From the NCBI RefSeq assembly GCF_003711395.1, contig NZ_PJRJ01000012.1, positions 21,266 to 85,265 on the forward strand: DNA of 64,000 bases. Reading direction: 5' to 3'. Source of the stretch: Acinetobacter sp. B51(2017). GTDB taxonomy: Bacteria; Pseudomonadota; Gammaproteobacteria; Pseudomonadales; Moraxellaceae. How positions within the stretch are numbered: position 1 is the first letter of the stretch; each line of letters opens with the position of its first letter. The notes below the pieces were generated by a model. It made no database searches. It saw nothing but the letters and a program-made list of their open reading frames with translations, and was not told where the DNA came from. Position numbers and translations under genes: made by a program. Below are positions 20,683 to 31,850 of the stretch, one piece after another.

Positions 20683-22227
20683 TTATTTTAAAGTAATCAA
20701 GTTACGGCCTTGCATTTCAGCAGGAATCGGTAATTGCATTAAGCTGAGTAGGGTCGGTGCAACATCAGCCAAAACACCACCCTCAGCAATCTCAGCTTGA
20801 GTTGGGCCCACATAGATAAACGGTACCAATTCAGTGGTATGTTGTGTATGTACCTGACCGCTTTGGTAATCTTGCATTTGCTCTACGTTACCATGATCGG
20901 CAGTAATCAGCATATGACCACCTTTGGCCATCACAGCATCATAAACACGGCCTAAGCAAGTATCGACTGCTTCAACTGCTTTTACCGCAGCATCAAATAC
21001 ACCAGTATGACCCACCATATCACCGTTAGCATAGTTTACTACCAGCAAGTCAAACTCGCCTGAGTTGATTGCCGCAACCAATTCATCCGTTACTTCAAAT
21101 GCGCTCATTTCTGGCTTTAAGTCATATGTTGCAACGGTTGGCGATGGGATTAAAATACGTTTCTCACCTGGGTATTCGTCTTCACGACCACCACTAAAGA
21201 AGAAGGTTACATGCGCGTATTTTTCAGTTTCGGCAATACGTAACTGAGTTTTACCCAAACCCGATAAGTATTCACCAATTGAATTGACTAAATCTTCAGG
21301 CATGTAAGCCACAGGCGCATCAATGCTGGCTTGGTAGCGCGTTAACATTACAAACTTAGCTAAAGCAGGTACGACTTTACGTTCAAAGCCAGCAAAGTCT
21401 TTTTCTACAAAAGCCTTGGTGATTTCGCGTGCACGGTCGGCACGGAAGTTCATAAACACGACGCTGTCGTTGTCTTGAATCGCTGCAACATCGCCAATAC
21501 GAGTAGCTTTGACAAATTCATCTGATTCTTCTGCAGCATAAGCTAATTCTAAGCCTTCAACCGCAGTTGCCGCAGTACGTGCCGCTTCACCTTCAGTCAA
21601 TAAACGATAGGCTTGTTCTACGCGATCCCAACGGTTGTCACGGTCCATGGCAAAGTAACGACCAATCATAGTCGCAATACGACCTTGATTTGGGTACTTA
21701 GCAAATAAAGCATCTAGTTTTTGTAATGATGGTTCAGCACTACGTGGTGGGGTATCACGACCATCTAAAAAGGCATGTAGATACACTTTGGCACCGCGCT
21801 TAAGCGCAAGTTCCGCCATTGCGACGATATGGTCTTCGTGTGAATGCACACCACCTTCAGATAACAAACCTAAAAGATGAACCGCACCACCTGTGGCTTT
21901 AGCTTTTTCTACCGCGTCGACTAAAACTTCATGCTTAAAGAAATCACCAGTACGGATGTCTTTGGTAATACGGGTAAAGTCTTGATATAACACACGGCCA
22001 GCGCCAAGGTTCATATGGCCAACTTCTGAGTTACCCATTTGACCATCAGGTAAACCCACGTCCTCACCCGAACCTGAGATTAAACCATGCGGATGTTTTT
22101 GCTGCATTGCCGTTAAATTTGGGCGTGCAGCCGCTAAAAACGCATTATCTTCAATTGCTTCGCGGTGACCCACACCATCCATAATCACTAATACGTGCGG
22201 GATTTTGCCAGCAGTTGCATCCGTCAT
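20683..22227 (-). CDS. gpmI: Cofactor-independent phosphoglycerate mutase
   Basis: Interconverts 3- and 2-phosphoglycerate using two Mn2+ ions. The phosphoserine loop is [18 protein letters not shown] (near residues 58-75) and the N-terminal metal motif is VLVIMDGVG. The C-terminal metal site is [11 protein letters not shown], preceded by [13 protein letters not shown] take the ATG at 22227 (514 aa) rather than a TTG two codons earlier. It is probably cotranscribed with the following S41 protease gene; linkage of gpmI to a ctp gene is common in gammaproteobacteria. Confidence 0.96.
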   Translation of the reverse strand: MTDATAGKIPHVLVIMDGVGHREAIEDNAFLAAARPNLTAMQQKHPHGLISGSGEDVGLPDGQMGNSEVGHMNLGAGRVLYQDFTRITKDIRTGDFFKHEVLVDAVEKAKATGGAVHLLGLLSEGGVHSHEDHIVAMAELALKRGAKVYLHAFLDGRDTPPRSAEPSLQKLDALFAKYPNQGRIATMIGRYFAMDRDNRWDRVEQAYRLLTEGEAARTAATAVEGLELAYAAEESDEFVKATRIGDVAAIQDNDSVVFMNFRADRAREITKAFVEKDFAGFERKVVPALAKFVMLTRYQASIDAPVAYMPEDLVNSIGEYLSGLGKTQLRIAETEKYAHVTFFFSGGREDEYPGEKRILIPSPTVATYDLKPEMSAFEVTDELVAAINSGEFDLLVVNYANGDMVGHTGVFDAAVKAVEAVDTCLGRVYDAVMAKGGHMLITADHGNVEQMQDYQSGQVHTQHTTELVPFIYVGPTQAEIAEGGVLADVAPTLLSLMQLPIPAEMQGRNLITLK

Positions 22228-22338
22228 AACCAATACTCTTGTGTCTACAAATTAAGCTCTATCTTACCCAATTTTTGGGTCAGACTCTATGTTTGGCTCA
22301 TGGAGAAAACCTGAGCCAAAGATTGTTTTCTTCAATAT

Positions 22339-23409
22339 TTAGCGGGCGCGATGTAATAAATAACCACCCACCACAAACATGAAAATAATCGGAATAAATA
22401 CAAACCATGCAGGCGATGGCGAATAGACCAAACTTGCATAGCCCAAGAAATCTTGTAAATAGAAGAAGGTTAAGCCCACAAATAAAGCAATCACTAAACG
22501 GAAGCCCATGGATTGTTGACGCAGCGGGCCAAAGATAAACGAGCAAGCAATCACCACCAACGCAATTAAGGCAAATGGTGCACCCAATTTTTGCCAAAAG
22601 GCCAATTGATAGGTCTTCGGCACTTGGCTATATTCATGCATATAGCCCATAAAACTCACCAACTGACTTGGCGATAAATCTTCTGGGTCAATGGTGACCA
22701 TATGTACGTACTTAGGTTGTAAAGCCAAGGCTAAATCTGTGTTGGCTGCTTTATTTAAACTGGCATTGCCTGCTGCTAATACATTCATTTCTTGGGTGTT
22801 TTGTAAGCGCCATTGCCCATCTTGAACAAACTGACCTTGCTCGGCCATTAAAGTGCCACGCAGACGATAATCATTATCAAAGTCAGTTACTTGCACATTG
22901 CGTAATTCGCCTTGCGAATTGGCATAGTCAATATAAATAAAACGCTGCCCTTCACGGCTCCAATAGCCTTTGACTTCACCCAGCTCTGCAACAGCACGAT
23001 GACTTTTGACGCTTTTGGCTTGCTCCGAGCTATATGGAATCACCCATTCACTTAAGGCAAAAGATAACACCACCAACAATAAGGCCGAGCGAATCACCCA
23101 CCCTACAATGCGCCACAAACTTACTCCTGCGGCACGCATGACAATTAATTCACTATTTGATGCAAGTGTGCCTAAACCGAGTACCGCACCAATTAATGCA
23201 GAGATGGGTAGAATTTCATATAAGGCACTTGGCGCGCCCCATAGCACATAGATTAAGGCATCTAATGCACCATAGCCGTCTTTGAGCTCACCCAGTTCAC
23301 CTAAATAGGTAAACAGGATTTGCAGACCTGATAATACGGCTGTAGCCCCTAACATCGCTAAAGCTGTCGTTTGGGTCACATGTTTGGCAACAATACGACG
23401 TGCAAGCAT
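22339..23409 (-). CDS. lptG: LPS export permease LptG
   Basis: One of the two membrane subunits of the LptB2FG transporter that extracts LPS or lipooligosaccharide from the inner membrane. 356 aa: N-terminal membrane segments, a large periplasmic beta-jellyroll (about residues 120-260) and C-terminal segments. It follows lptF by 10 bp. The assignment to LptG rests on position and on its N-terminus (MLARRIVAKHVTQTTALAML). Confidence 0.93.
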   Translation of the reverse strand: MLARRIVAKHVTQTTALAMLGATAVLSGLQILFTYLGELGELKDGYGALDALIYVLWGAPSALYEILPISALIGAVLGLGTLASNSELIVMRAAGVSLWRIVGWVIRSALLLVVLSFALSEWVIPYSSEQAKSVKSHRAVAELGEVKGYWSREGQRFIYIDYANSQGELRNVQVTDFDNDYRLRGTLMAEQGQFVQDGQWRLQNTQEMNVLAAGNASLNKAANTDLALALQPKYVHMVTIDPEDLSPSQLVSFMGYMHEYSQVPKTYQLAFWQKLGAPFALIALVVIACSFIFGPLRQQSMGFRLVIALFVGLTFFYLQDFLGYASLVYSPSPAWFVFIPIIFMFVVGGYLLHRAR

Positions 23410-23419
23410 TTTTATGACC

Positions 23420-24511
23420 TCACTTAGCTAACTTTTTACGAATTTTAGGTGCAAGGCTTTGCTTACGTGAAAACAGCATACCGGCTGCGCCATAGACAAA
23501 CAGCACCAATGGATAAGCCCACATGCCCATTTCTTGTTTACTCATTCGAGTTTTCACTGCCATTAAGGCCACAATTAAACTGGCAAAAATAAGCAATGCC
23601 GGAAACAGCTTTAAGTAACGTCCTTGACGTGGACTGACTTCAGAGAGCGCAGTTGCCAAAATCAAAGCAATCACAATGGCAAAGGGCACAAAGATCCGCC
23701 AACCGAGCTCACTGGCGACGACAGGATCTTGGCGATTTTTCCAAAGTTCTGTGGTGGTTAACGCTTCCACTTCGGTGCTTTCAAATTTGGCTTCTTTGTC
23801 ACTTTCTAAACGTAAACGATAATTTTCAAATTCGGCTTGGCTATATTTAGCTGTACCCGGATAAATCTCATAACGACGACCAGCCGTTAAATCCACTACG
23901 TTGGCATTATCATTTTCAATTTCAACACGGGTGGCTTCTTTAGCCAAAATCATCACATCAGGTTTGCCCTCTTTGGTGGCACGCTGATAGAAGAAAATGT
24001 CTTTTAAATTTTTACGATCTTCAGATAAATCACCGGCATAAATGGTGTATTGCCCCGATGAGATAAATTCTTTAGGACGAACTAAGTCAAAGCCAGTACG
24101 TACCGCTTGCGTGCTGGTCAGTTGTTCAAACTGACGAATACCCCACGGCGCCATCCATAACATTAAGGCGGCTTGTACCGCTAAAAAACCGACCGTCATT
24201 GGAATCAGTAAGCGTGATAAACGGTTACGACTCATGCCGCTGCCATTCAGTACCGCCATTTCATGGTCGACATATAAACGCCCAAACACCAACATCAAGC
24301 CAATAAAGAAGCCCAGTGGAAGAATTAAGGTTAAAAACTCAGGTAAACGATAGCCGATAATGCTAAACAAAATACTGGCATCCAAACGCCCTTGCGCTGC
24401 CACACCAAAGTATTTGATCAGTCGACCGCCCATCATAATTAAGGTCAGTAAAGCAATCACCACCAAGGAGGTCGACACGACTTGCTTGACCAGATAACGC
24501 CGAATAATCAA
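23420..24511 (-). CDS. lptF: LPS export permease LptF
   Basis: Partner of LptG in LPS export. 363 aa with the family N-terminus (M)IIRRYLVKQVVSTSLVVI, a periplasmic jellyroll and C-terminal membrane segments. The first codon appears to be TTG, with GGAAG about 7 nt upstream, and there is no better start, since the family aligns from this residue. It is divergent from pepA, sharing a 148-bp intergenic region, the same arrangement as in E. coli. Confidence 0.94.
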   Translation of the reverse strand: MIIRRYLVKQVVSTSLVVIALLTLIMMGGRLIKYFGVAAQGRLDASILFSIIGYRLPEFLTLILPLGFFIGLMLVFGRLYVDHEMAVLNGSGMSRNRLSRLLIPMTVGFLAVQAALMLWMAPWGIRQFEQLTSTQAVRTGFDLVRPKEFISSGQYTIYAGDLSEDRKNLKDIFFYQRATKEGKPDVMILAKEATRVEIENDNANVVDLTAGRRYEIYPGTAKYSQAEFENYRLRLESDKEAKFESTEVEALTTTELWKNRQDPVVASELGWRIFVPFAIVIALILATALSEVSPRQGRYLKLFPALLIFASLIVALMAVKTRMSKQEMGMWAYPLVLFVYGAAGMLFSRKQSLAPKIRKKLAK

Positions 24512-24650
24512 ATTAATTCTTCCAAAAAATGCCCGAATAAACTCGCATTAGTTTACCCGAATGTTGAAAATATAAAACCTGCTTGTTGAAACTCTACACA
24601 TCCACGAGTTTCAGTGGTTTAATGGATCATAAAACTTTAAAAAGGCCTGA

Positions 24651-26505
<1,855 letters not shown>

Positions 26506-26523
26506 AGCTTAAGGAGATCCGTG

Positions 26524-27198
26524 GTGACATTAAATGTCGGTCAAGATTTTAAACAGCGTTGGTTAGCCACGCCATTGGCTGTGCGTCAGGTGTATTTAGA
26601 CGACCTCGCCCGGATTTGTGATTTATTACAACCTGAGATGGACAGTCATAAATGGCTTGAGCAAGATCAACGTGCCATTGTTGAATCCGAATCACGGATT
26701 AAACAAGGCTATTTAGACTATCAAGCTGAATTATTGGCAGCCAAACGCTTACGTGAACGCTTAGCCTTAGAAGCTAAACTTGCGGCTAAACGTGCCGAAG
26801 AAGCGGCAAAAATTGCAGCATTTGAAGCCGAACAGCAACGTAAACAACAAGCGCAAAATCAGTTACTCGCTGTGCTGCGTCAGCAACAAGCACAGGCGTT
26901 AACTACTTATATTGCGCGCTATCAAAAAAATCCTGAACAGAATTATCCGCATTTTAATAAAGCCTTTAAAGTGCCAGATACCAGCATGTTGTCTGAACTT
27001 GAAAGTGTGCGTTTACGTTTAGAGCTTGAAGCAGAAAGTGTGATTGAAGCCAAAGTCGCTGAACTACGCCGTATGTTACAAGCTGCCGCCAAAGAAGAAA
27101 TCGCTCTAGCTTTAAAAAATAGCGCCTTTAGTGATGCAAAAAATGCACCTGAAACTCAGCAGGATCAGCCTGAACAACAACCTGACGCTTCAAAATAG
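26524..27198 (+). CDS. Uncharacterised Ala/Gln/Glu-rich coiled-coil protein
   Basis: I do not recognise a named family. The protein (224 aa from GTG 26524; another GTG at 26521 is too close to AGGAG at 26512-26516) is soluble and highly charged. Residues about 60-130 and 150-205 have long heptad-like runs rich in Ala, Glu, Lys, Arg and Gln, predicting coiled coil; the C-terminus is a Gln/Pro/Asp-rich disordered tail. There is no signal peptide or membrane segment. It lies 15-20 bp after holC and is probably cotranscribed with pepA-holC. Confidence 0.8.
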   Translation: MTLNVGQDFKQRWLATPLAVRQVYLDDLARICDLLQPEMDSHKWLEQDQRAIVESESRIKQGYLDYQAELLAAKRLRERLALEAKLAAKRAEEAAKIAAFEAEQQRKQQAQNQLLAVLRQQQAQALTTYIARYQKNPEQNYPHFNKAFKVPDTSMLSELESVRLRLELEAESVIEAKVAELRRMLQAAAKEEIALALKNSAFSDAKNAPETQQDQPEQQPDASK

Positions 27199-27289
27199 GC
27201 TGATGAAACTGCTGCTTTTGTCATCAAACTGACATACTTTTGTCACAAGATAGTCCATAGCGTATAACAATGACGTGATGGGGGTCACA

Positions 27290-27508
27290 ATGAATATTTT
27301 GAATCAGGTTTCAGCAAAAATTGCTGCCTTAGACAGCGGCGAACAATGGATACTGACGCCTCAAAATTTATGGATGAGCCGCGCGGATTTTCAATCTTTA
27401 TCGGTGTATTTGTCACAGTATGCCAATCAAGGTAATTATTCTATCAACTGTGCTAAACAAAGCTCTGCATGGCTTGGACATACATCCTTAACTGTGATTA
27501 AGCACTAA
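27290..27508 (+). CDS. Small hypothetical protein (72 aa)
   Basis: MNILNQVSAKIAALDSGEQW begins at 27290, with GATGGGGG (27277-27284) 5 nt upstream; the frame can be extended five codons to a GTG but the ribosome binding site favours this ATG. The protein is soluble and neutral, with one Cys and no recognised motif. A strong terminator directly after the stop supports a real transcript. Function unknown. Confidence 0.65.
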   Translation: MNILNQVSAKIAALDSGEQWILTPQNLWMSRADFQSLSVYLSQYANQGNYSINCAKQSSAWLGHTSLTVIKH

Positions 27509-27512
27509 AATC

Positions 27513-27540
27513 AAAAGCCCATTTCAATGGGCTTTTTTTT
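27513..27540. terminator. Terminator between the 72-aa gene and dedA
   Basis: AAAAGCCCATT pairs with AATGGGCTTTT, followed by eight T on the plus strand. It touches the stop codon of the convergent dedA gene and may serve both. Confidence 0.9.
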
Positions 27541-28087
27541 ATATGATCAAATCTTTAAAGAAGCCAATAATATTGCCAAGTCCATAGCCAATTGAGAGTA
27601 ATACTCCAATCCATAAAGCACTGCCTAAAATGTTATACAACATAAAACTGGCAAAGTTCATACGCGCTGAACCTGCGGCAAACGGCGCAAAAGATCGGAC
27701 AAAAGGTACAAAACGGGCAATTAAAATGGTTAATGCACCATGCTTACAAAAATAAGCATTGGTCTTTTGCATATATTCAGGTTTAAAAAAGCGCGAATGC
27801 TGATTAAAGTATTTTAAGCCTAGAACTTGCCCCGTATAGTAGTTAATGACATAGCCCAAAGCGGCAGCAATAAACAGTAAAATACCCATATATTGCAAAT
27901 GCACATCACTACTGGTCGAGCATAATGCGCCCACTGCAATCAGCAAACTATCACCCGGTAAAAAGAACATAAATACCGAGCCAGTTTCTGCCAAAATCAC
28001 CGCAAACAAAATGGCATAAATCCACACCCCATATTGCTCCAGCAACATCGGTAGCCACTGTTCTAAGTGCAGTAAAACATCCATCAT
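27539..28087 (-). CDS. DedA-family membrane protein
   Basis: DedA/SNARE-associated family integral membrane protein, linked in other bacteria to membrane homeostasis and undecaprenyl-phosphate or phospholipid flipping. Family motifs are the ETGSVFMFFLPGDSLL loop and the arginine-containing RFVPFVRSFAPFAAGSARM segment. About four to five hydrophobic segments. The start is uncertain: I use the ATG at 28087 (182 aa); an ATG eleven codons upstream (28120) has no ribosome binding site. Confidence 0.88.
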   Translation of the reverse strand: MMDVLLHLEQWLPMLLEQYGVWIYAILFAVILAETGSVFMFFLPGDSLLIAVGALCSTSSDVHLQYMGILLFIAAALGYVINYYTGQVLGLKYFNQHSRFFKPEYMQKTNAYFCKHGALTILIARFVPFVRSFAPFAAGSARMNFASFMLYNILGSALWIGVLLSIGYGLGNIIGFFKDLII

Positions 28088-28156
28088 GGCTGTAATTCCA
28101 TAGTGTGTATTCTCCTGCAAGTGTTTGCTATTTCAGTAAAAAATATGGTTGTACCA

Positions 28157-28189
28157 TAAAAAAACAGTCTAATTTTTCAACTAGACTGT
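28157..28189 (-). terminator. Rho-independent terminator after ribE
   Basis: Read on the minus strand, ACAGTCTA and TAGACTGT pair over a 10-nt loop and run into seven U. It ends the nrdR-ribD-methylase-ribE transcript. Confidence 0.85.
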
Positions 28190-28207
28190 CTATAGGAACT
28201 GATAGTT

Positions 28208-28867
28208 TTACTTCAAGAAACCATTTTCTGCAAGGAAATCCATACTAATTTTTGACGCCTGTGGTTGCTCTGCTGCTTTATCACCGAGCAATAAACGTTC
28301 GATATAACGCGCCAATACATCTACTTCTAGGTTAACGCGGCTGCCCATTTTCCATGTAGAAATATTGGTGCGCTCTGCCGTATGTGGAATTAAATTCAGG
28401 CTCAACACATTGCCACGCAAATGGTTAATGGTCAGGCTAATACCATCCACAGTCACCGAGCCTTTTTCCGCTAAATATTTGGCAATTTCACGCGGCGCTG
28501 TCACTTCAAAATACAATGAACGCGCATCTTGGCGTGCAAGTGTAATTTCACCCACTGCATCGACATGCCCTGACACAATATGTCCACCAAAACGGGTCGT
28601 TGGTAACATGGCTTTTTCAACATTCACCGCTTGACCCACTTGCCAAGTGCCCAATGTCGTCCGACTTAAGCTTTCACGCGACACATCGGCAGCATACCAA
28701 TTATCGCCCCATGCAATCACGGTTAAGCAAATGCCATTGGTGGCAATTGAATCGCCTAAATGTACATCTGACATATCCGAATCTGTTTGAATACGCACGC
28801 GTACGTCACCGCCTACGCTTTGTAGGCTTTCCACTTTCCCTAAACTTTCAACAATGCCTGTAAACAT
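28208..28867 (-). CDS. ribE: Riboflavin synthase alpha subunit
   Basis: Converts two 6,7-dimethyl-8-ribityllumazines to riboflavin. Two internally repeated lumazine-binding domains are visible: MFTGIVESLGKV with GDSIATNGICLTV, and the second with GHVDAVGEI and KGSVTVDGISLTIN. 219 aa. Last gene of a minus-strand operon with nrdR, ribD and a DNA methylase. No FMN riboswitch is seen before it. Confidence 0.95.
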   Translation of the reverse strand: MFTGIVESLGKVESLQSVGGDVRVRIQTDSDMSDVHLGDSIATNGICLTVIAWGDNWYAADVSRESLSRTTLGTWQVGQAVNVEKAMLPTTRFGGHIVSGHVDAVGEITLARQDARSLYFEVTAPREIAKYLAEKGSVTVDGISLTINHLRGNVLSLNLIPHTAERTNISTWKMGSRVNLEVDVLARYIERLLLGDKAAEQPQASKISMDFLAENGFLK

Positions 28868-28896
28868 AAGCGGTTCTCTAATCTAAATTTTCTTAT

Positions 28897-30192
28897 TTAC
28901 CATAAGGCCAATTGTGTAGTCACACTACTGGTATCTACCCCACCCAACTCTGCATAGTGATGCAATTGCGTCAGCAACTGACGTAATGGTGGGCCAGATT
29001 TGGCATGCGTGTCGGTAATCACAATAAATTCTAATACCCGTGCCCGCTCCGACTGACGTTGCTTGCTGACCCGATAACGTGGCACATCTTGGGTCAGTAA
29101 AGTGACCCGACCACGTTTTAAATTGGCTTGCAGTAAATCTGCCGCATCGATATTACCATCAGTTGAATAGCTGGTCAGGATGTAACGCGCGTTAATGGTT
29201 GCTAATAATTTTTCATAAGCATCTTTGGCATGCTTAGATGAGTTATACGGACTCGGGCGTTCTTTACGCCATGCACGGTCAATACCGCTTTTAAAGCCTT
29301 TAGTATCCGGTGTAGGTAAATCGACCTGATCCCAAAGCGTTAAGGCATTGAGTACATGATAATTACTGCTATAGGCATGTTGGTTGTATGGCGGATCTAA
29401 ATACGCCACATCCACTTCAAAGCTACTCATTTGGTTGGCAAGGTGCTGCGCATCGACACACCACACTTCGGCCGCAGGTTGCTGCGCTGCGCCAACCTCA
29501 CAAAAACGACTTGGCGTGAGCCACAGTAACGATTCAATCCGCTCTAATGCAGTTTGGGTCTTACCACCCCAACCATGATGGAAGCTTTTAAATACACCCG
29601 ATGTATTACTCACAAAACTGGCTGAATATAACAGCGGTGCCAGTAATGCACTCATTTCCACGTCATCAATCGCGCCTTGGGCTTGCCAAGTGGCAATTTG
29701 CTGCCGAATCGCATCAATACGCATGCCGTTACGACGTTTAAAGAACAAACGGTCACGGCTTGGGTCATAAATTTCATCATTACGTGGGCACAAGTTATGC
29801 GTGACCCAACCTTTGACTTCTGGCAAACGGTTTAAATAATCAATGGCTTTTTGGTAGCCACCCAACTCCTTAAAAGCTGGCGCTTCGGTACAGGATAAAA
29901 TTGCGCTGTTTAACGCATGACTGTAAGGTTCCCAGTCATTGGCAATCACACGGTAACCATTCTGCCGTGCCAAACGTGACACCACACCAGAGCCGGCAAA
30001 GAAATCGGCAAAAATTGGCGAGCGACCATCGTCACGCTTTAAAGTGCCGGTGGTTTCTAGGGCTTCTAAAATAAGATGCAATAAACGACGCTTATTACCT
30101 AAATACGGTACCAACTGATGAAAAAGGTATTCATCGGTCGTGCGCGCGGCATGGCGACGTTTATGATAAACCGTAGATGACTCTGAACTCAT
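28897..30192 (-). CDS. aamA: Orphan N6-adenine DNA methyltransferase (probable AamA)
   Basis: D12-class-like adenine methyltransferase: SAM loop F-F-A-G-S-G (residues 64-69) followed by the catalytic D266-P-P-Y269 and the trailing NQHAYSSNYHVLNAL. 431 aa. No endonuclease or specificity subunit is nearby, so it looks regulatory. It lies between ribD and ribE, and its start overlaps the ribD stop by 4 bases. From memory, the gene at the same place in A. baumannii ATCC 17978 (A1S_0222, a few genes from gacA A1S_0236) is AamA, reported to methylate adenine in GAATTC; this assignment is by synteny and family, not by alignment. Confidence 0.82.
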   Translation of the reverse strand: MSSESSTVYHKRRHAARTTDEYLFHQLVPYLGNKRRLLHLILEALETTGTLKRDDGRSPIFADFFAGSGVVSRLARQNGYRVIANDWEPYSHALNSAILSCTEAPAFKELGGYQKAIDYLNRLPEVKGWVTHNLCPRNDEIYDPSRDRLFFKRRNGMRIDAIRQQIATWQAQGAIDDVEMSALLAPLLYSASFVSNTSGVFKSFHHGWGGKTQTALERIESLLWLTPSRFCEVGAAQQPAAEVWCVDAQHLANQMSSFEVDVAYLDPPYNQHAYSSNYHVLNALTLWDQVDLPTPDTKGFKSGIDRAWRKERPSPYNSSKHAKDAYEKLLATINARYILTSYSTDGNIDAADLLQANLKRGRVTLLTQDVPRYRVSKQRQSERARVLEFIVITDTHAKSGPPLRQLLTQLHHYAELGGVDTSSVTTQLALW

Positions 30193-31265
30193 AGTGTCTC
30201 TTGCATTGGAATCAGTCTTAAACGCACATCGTTGCCCACTTGCGCAAGGTCGATGAGTTTAAAACGTTGTTGCTCTGCCATACGGCTAAATTCAGCACTA
30301 AACATGGCGCGTGCGCTCTGCCCCAGCAAAGTGGGTGCTACATAACTCAACATTTCATCGACGAGATTGGCATGTAAAAAAGCGGTCGAAAGGGTTGCAC
30401 CAGCTTCAACCAATACATCGTAAATTTGTTTTTCTTTTAAAGTCTTGAGTAAATTTTCTAGACTTTGAATTTGGAGTTGCTCGACGCCTAAATCCGCCAG
30501 CTCTGTACGATACGGCCCCATCACTATGACCTGTTCAGGCTGCGCTAAAATTTTAGCCGTTAATGGCAAGCGCCCCTGACGATCTAAGATCACCCGTTTA
30601 GGTTGCACCACTGTTGCTAAATCAACACCTTGTAGCTCACGTACATTTAATTGACAGTCATCAGCCAGTACAGTTTCAATACCTGTAATCACCGCACCAG
30701 AAATTGCACGCCAATGTTGTACATCTAAACGTGCTTCAGTACCGGTAATCCATTTCGATTCACCTGACGCCATAGCAGTACGACCATCTAAGCTTGAAGC
30801 TATTTTTAAACGTACATAAGGCAAACCCGTGGCCATGGCTTTTAAAAAGCCCAAATTGAGTTGATGCGCTTGTTGCTCTAAAACACCCACTTCAACTTGA
30901 ATACCAGCATCACGTAAAATTTGTACGCCCTTGCCTGCCACCAATGGATTTGGGTCAGGACACGCCACCACCACTTTCGCTACACCCGCTGCAACCAAAC
31001 CTTTCGCACATGGCGGTGTACGACCATAATGTGCACAAGGCTCTAAAGTCACATACGCAGTCGCGCCTTGCGCTTGTTCACCTGCAGCACGCAGCGCAAA
31101 CACTTCGGCATGTGGTTGACCAGCTTTCGGATGAAAACCCTCACCAATCAGCTTGCCATCTTTGACGATCACACAGCCGACATTTGGGTTGGGCTTGGTT
31201 GAATATTGTCCACGGCGTGCCAGTTCAATGGCTTGCTGCATCCAGATATGATCTTGGCTCATCAT
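30189..31265 (-). CDS. ribD: Bifunctional riboflavin deaminase/reductase RibD
   Basis: Catalyses the second and third steps of riboflavin synthesis. N-terminal deaminase domain with zinc motifs HAEVFAL and PCAHYGRTPPC (near residues 52-87); C-terminal reductase domain from about residue 148 (LPYVRLKIASSLDGRTAM). The start lies immediately after the nrdR stop and the stop overlaps the methylase start, so translation is coupled both ways. A second ATG follows the first directly. Confidence 0.95.
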   Translation of the reverse strand: MMSQDHIWMQQAIELARRGQYSTKPNPNVGCVIVKDGKLIGEGFHPKAGQPHAEVFALRAAGEQAQGATAYVTLEPCAHYGRTPPCAKGLVAAGVAKVVVACPDPNPLVAGKGVQILRDAGIQVEVGVLEQQAHQLNLGFLKAMATGLPYVRLKIASSLDGRTAMASGESKWITGTEARLDVQHWRAISGAVITGIETVLADDCQLNVRELQGVDLATVVQPKRVILDRQGRLPLTAKILAQPEQVIVMGPYRTELADLGVEQLQIQSLENLLKTLKEKQIYDVLVEAGATLSTAFLHANLVDEMLSYVAPTLLGQSARAMFSAEFSRMAEQQRFKLIDLAQVGNDVRLRLIPMQETL

Positions 31266-31733
31266 TTATTCAGCCTCTTGATCGCGTTGTTGCATTTGTT
31301 CAATCTGACGACGAAAGGCTTCAACATCTTGAAAATCTTGATATACCGAGGCAAAACGTACATAGGCCACATGATCCATAGCAAATAAGGCTTGCATGAC
31401 AATTTCGCCAATGGTGCGTGATTTGACATCCCGTTCGCCTAAACGACGAATTTTGAGTTGGATATCGCTGAGTACCGCTTCAATTTGTTCTTGGGTAACA
31501 GGACGCTTTTGTAGTGCGTGCATTAAAGAACGACGTAATTTGGCTTCATCAAAGGGTTCATTTTTACCATCGGACTTAATCACCCGTGGCATGACCACTT
31601 CGTAGCTTTCGAATGTGGTAAAACGCTCGCCGCAACTAATACACTCACGACGACGACGGATTTGACAACCCTCTGCTGCCAAGCGCGAATCAATTACTTT
31701 ACTATCTGCAGCGTTGCAAAATGGACAATGCAT
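31266..31733 (-). CDS. nrdR: Transcriptional repressor NrdR
   Basis: Zinc-ribbon and ATP-cone repressor of ribonucleotide reductase genes. The zinc ribbon is C3-P-F-C6 ... C31-x2-C34 ([24 protein letters not shown]), followed by the ATP-cone ([20 protein letters not shown]). 155 aa. First gene of the rib operon, as in many gammaproteobacteria. Confidence 0.96.
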   Translation of the reverse strand: MHCPFCNAADSKVIDSRLAAEGCQIRRRRECISCGERFTTFESYEVVMPRVIKSDGKNEPFDEAKLRRSLMHALQKRPVTQEQIEAVLSDIQLKIRRLGERDVKSRTIGEIVMQALFAMDHVAYVRFASVYQDFQDVEAFRRQIEQMQQRDQEAE

Positions 31734-31802
31734 AGCGTTAAAATTGAACCCAAAAAATGAATTCGAAGTGTAGCAAAATGTGGCGCTTTACGCTAGATAT
31801 GG

Positions 31803-31829
31803 AAAAAAAACAGCCCTTTCGGGCTGTTT
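31803..31829 (-). terminator. Rho-independent terminator after amtB
   Basis: AAACAGCCC / GGGCTGTTT with a TTTC loop; on the minus strand it runs into eight U. It separates amtB from nrdR. Confidence 0.9.
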
Positions 31830-31850
31830 AATACTATATATAGGTTTTAA

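Noticed and set aside
22298..22597. 99-codon minus-strand frame at the lptG end
   Set aside because: Lies within lptG in another frame and has a Cys-rich composition typical of a shadow.
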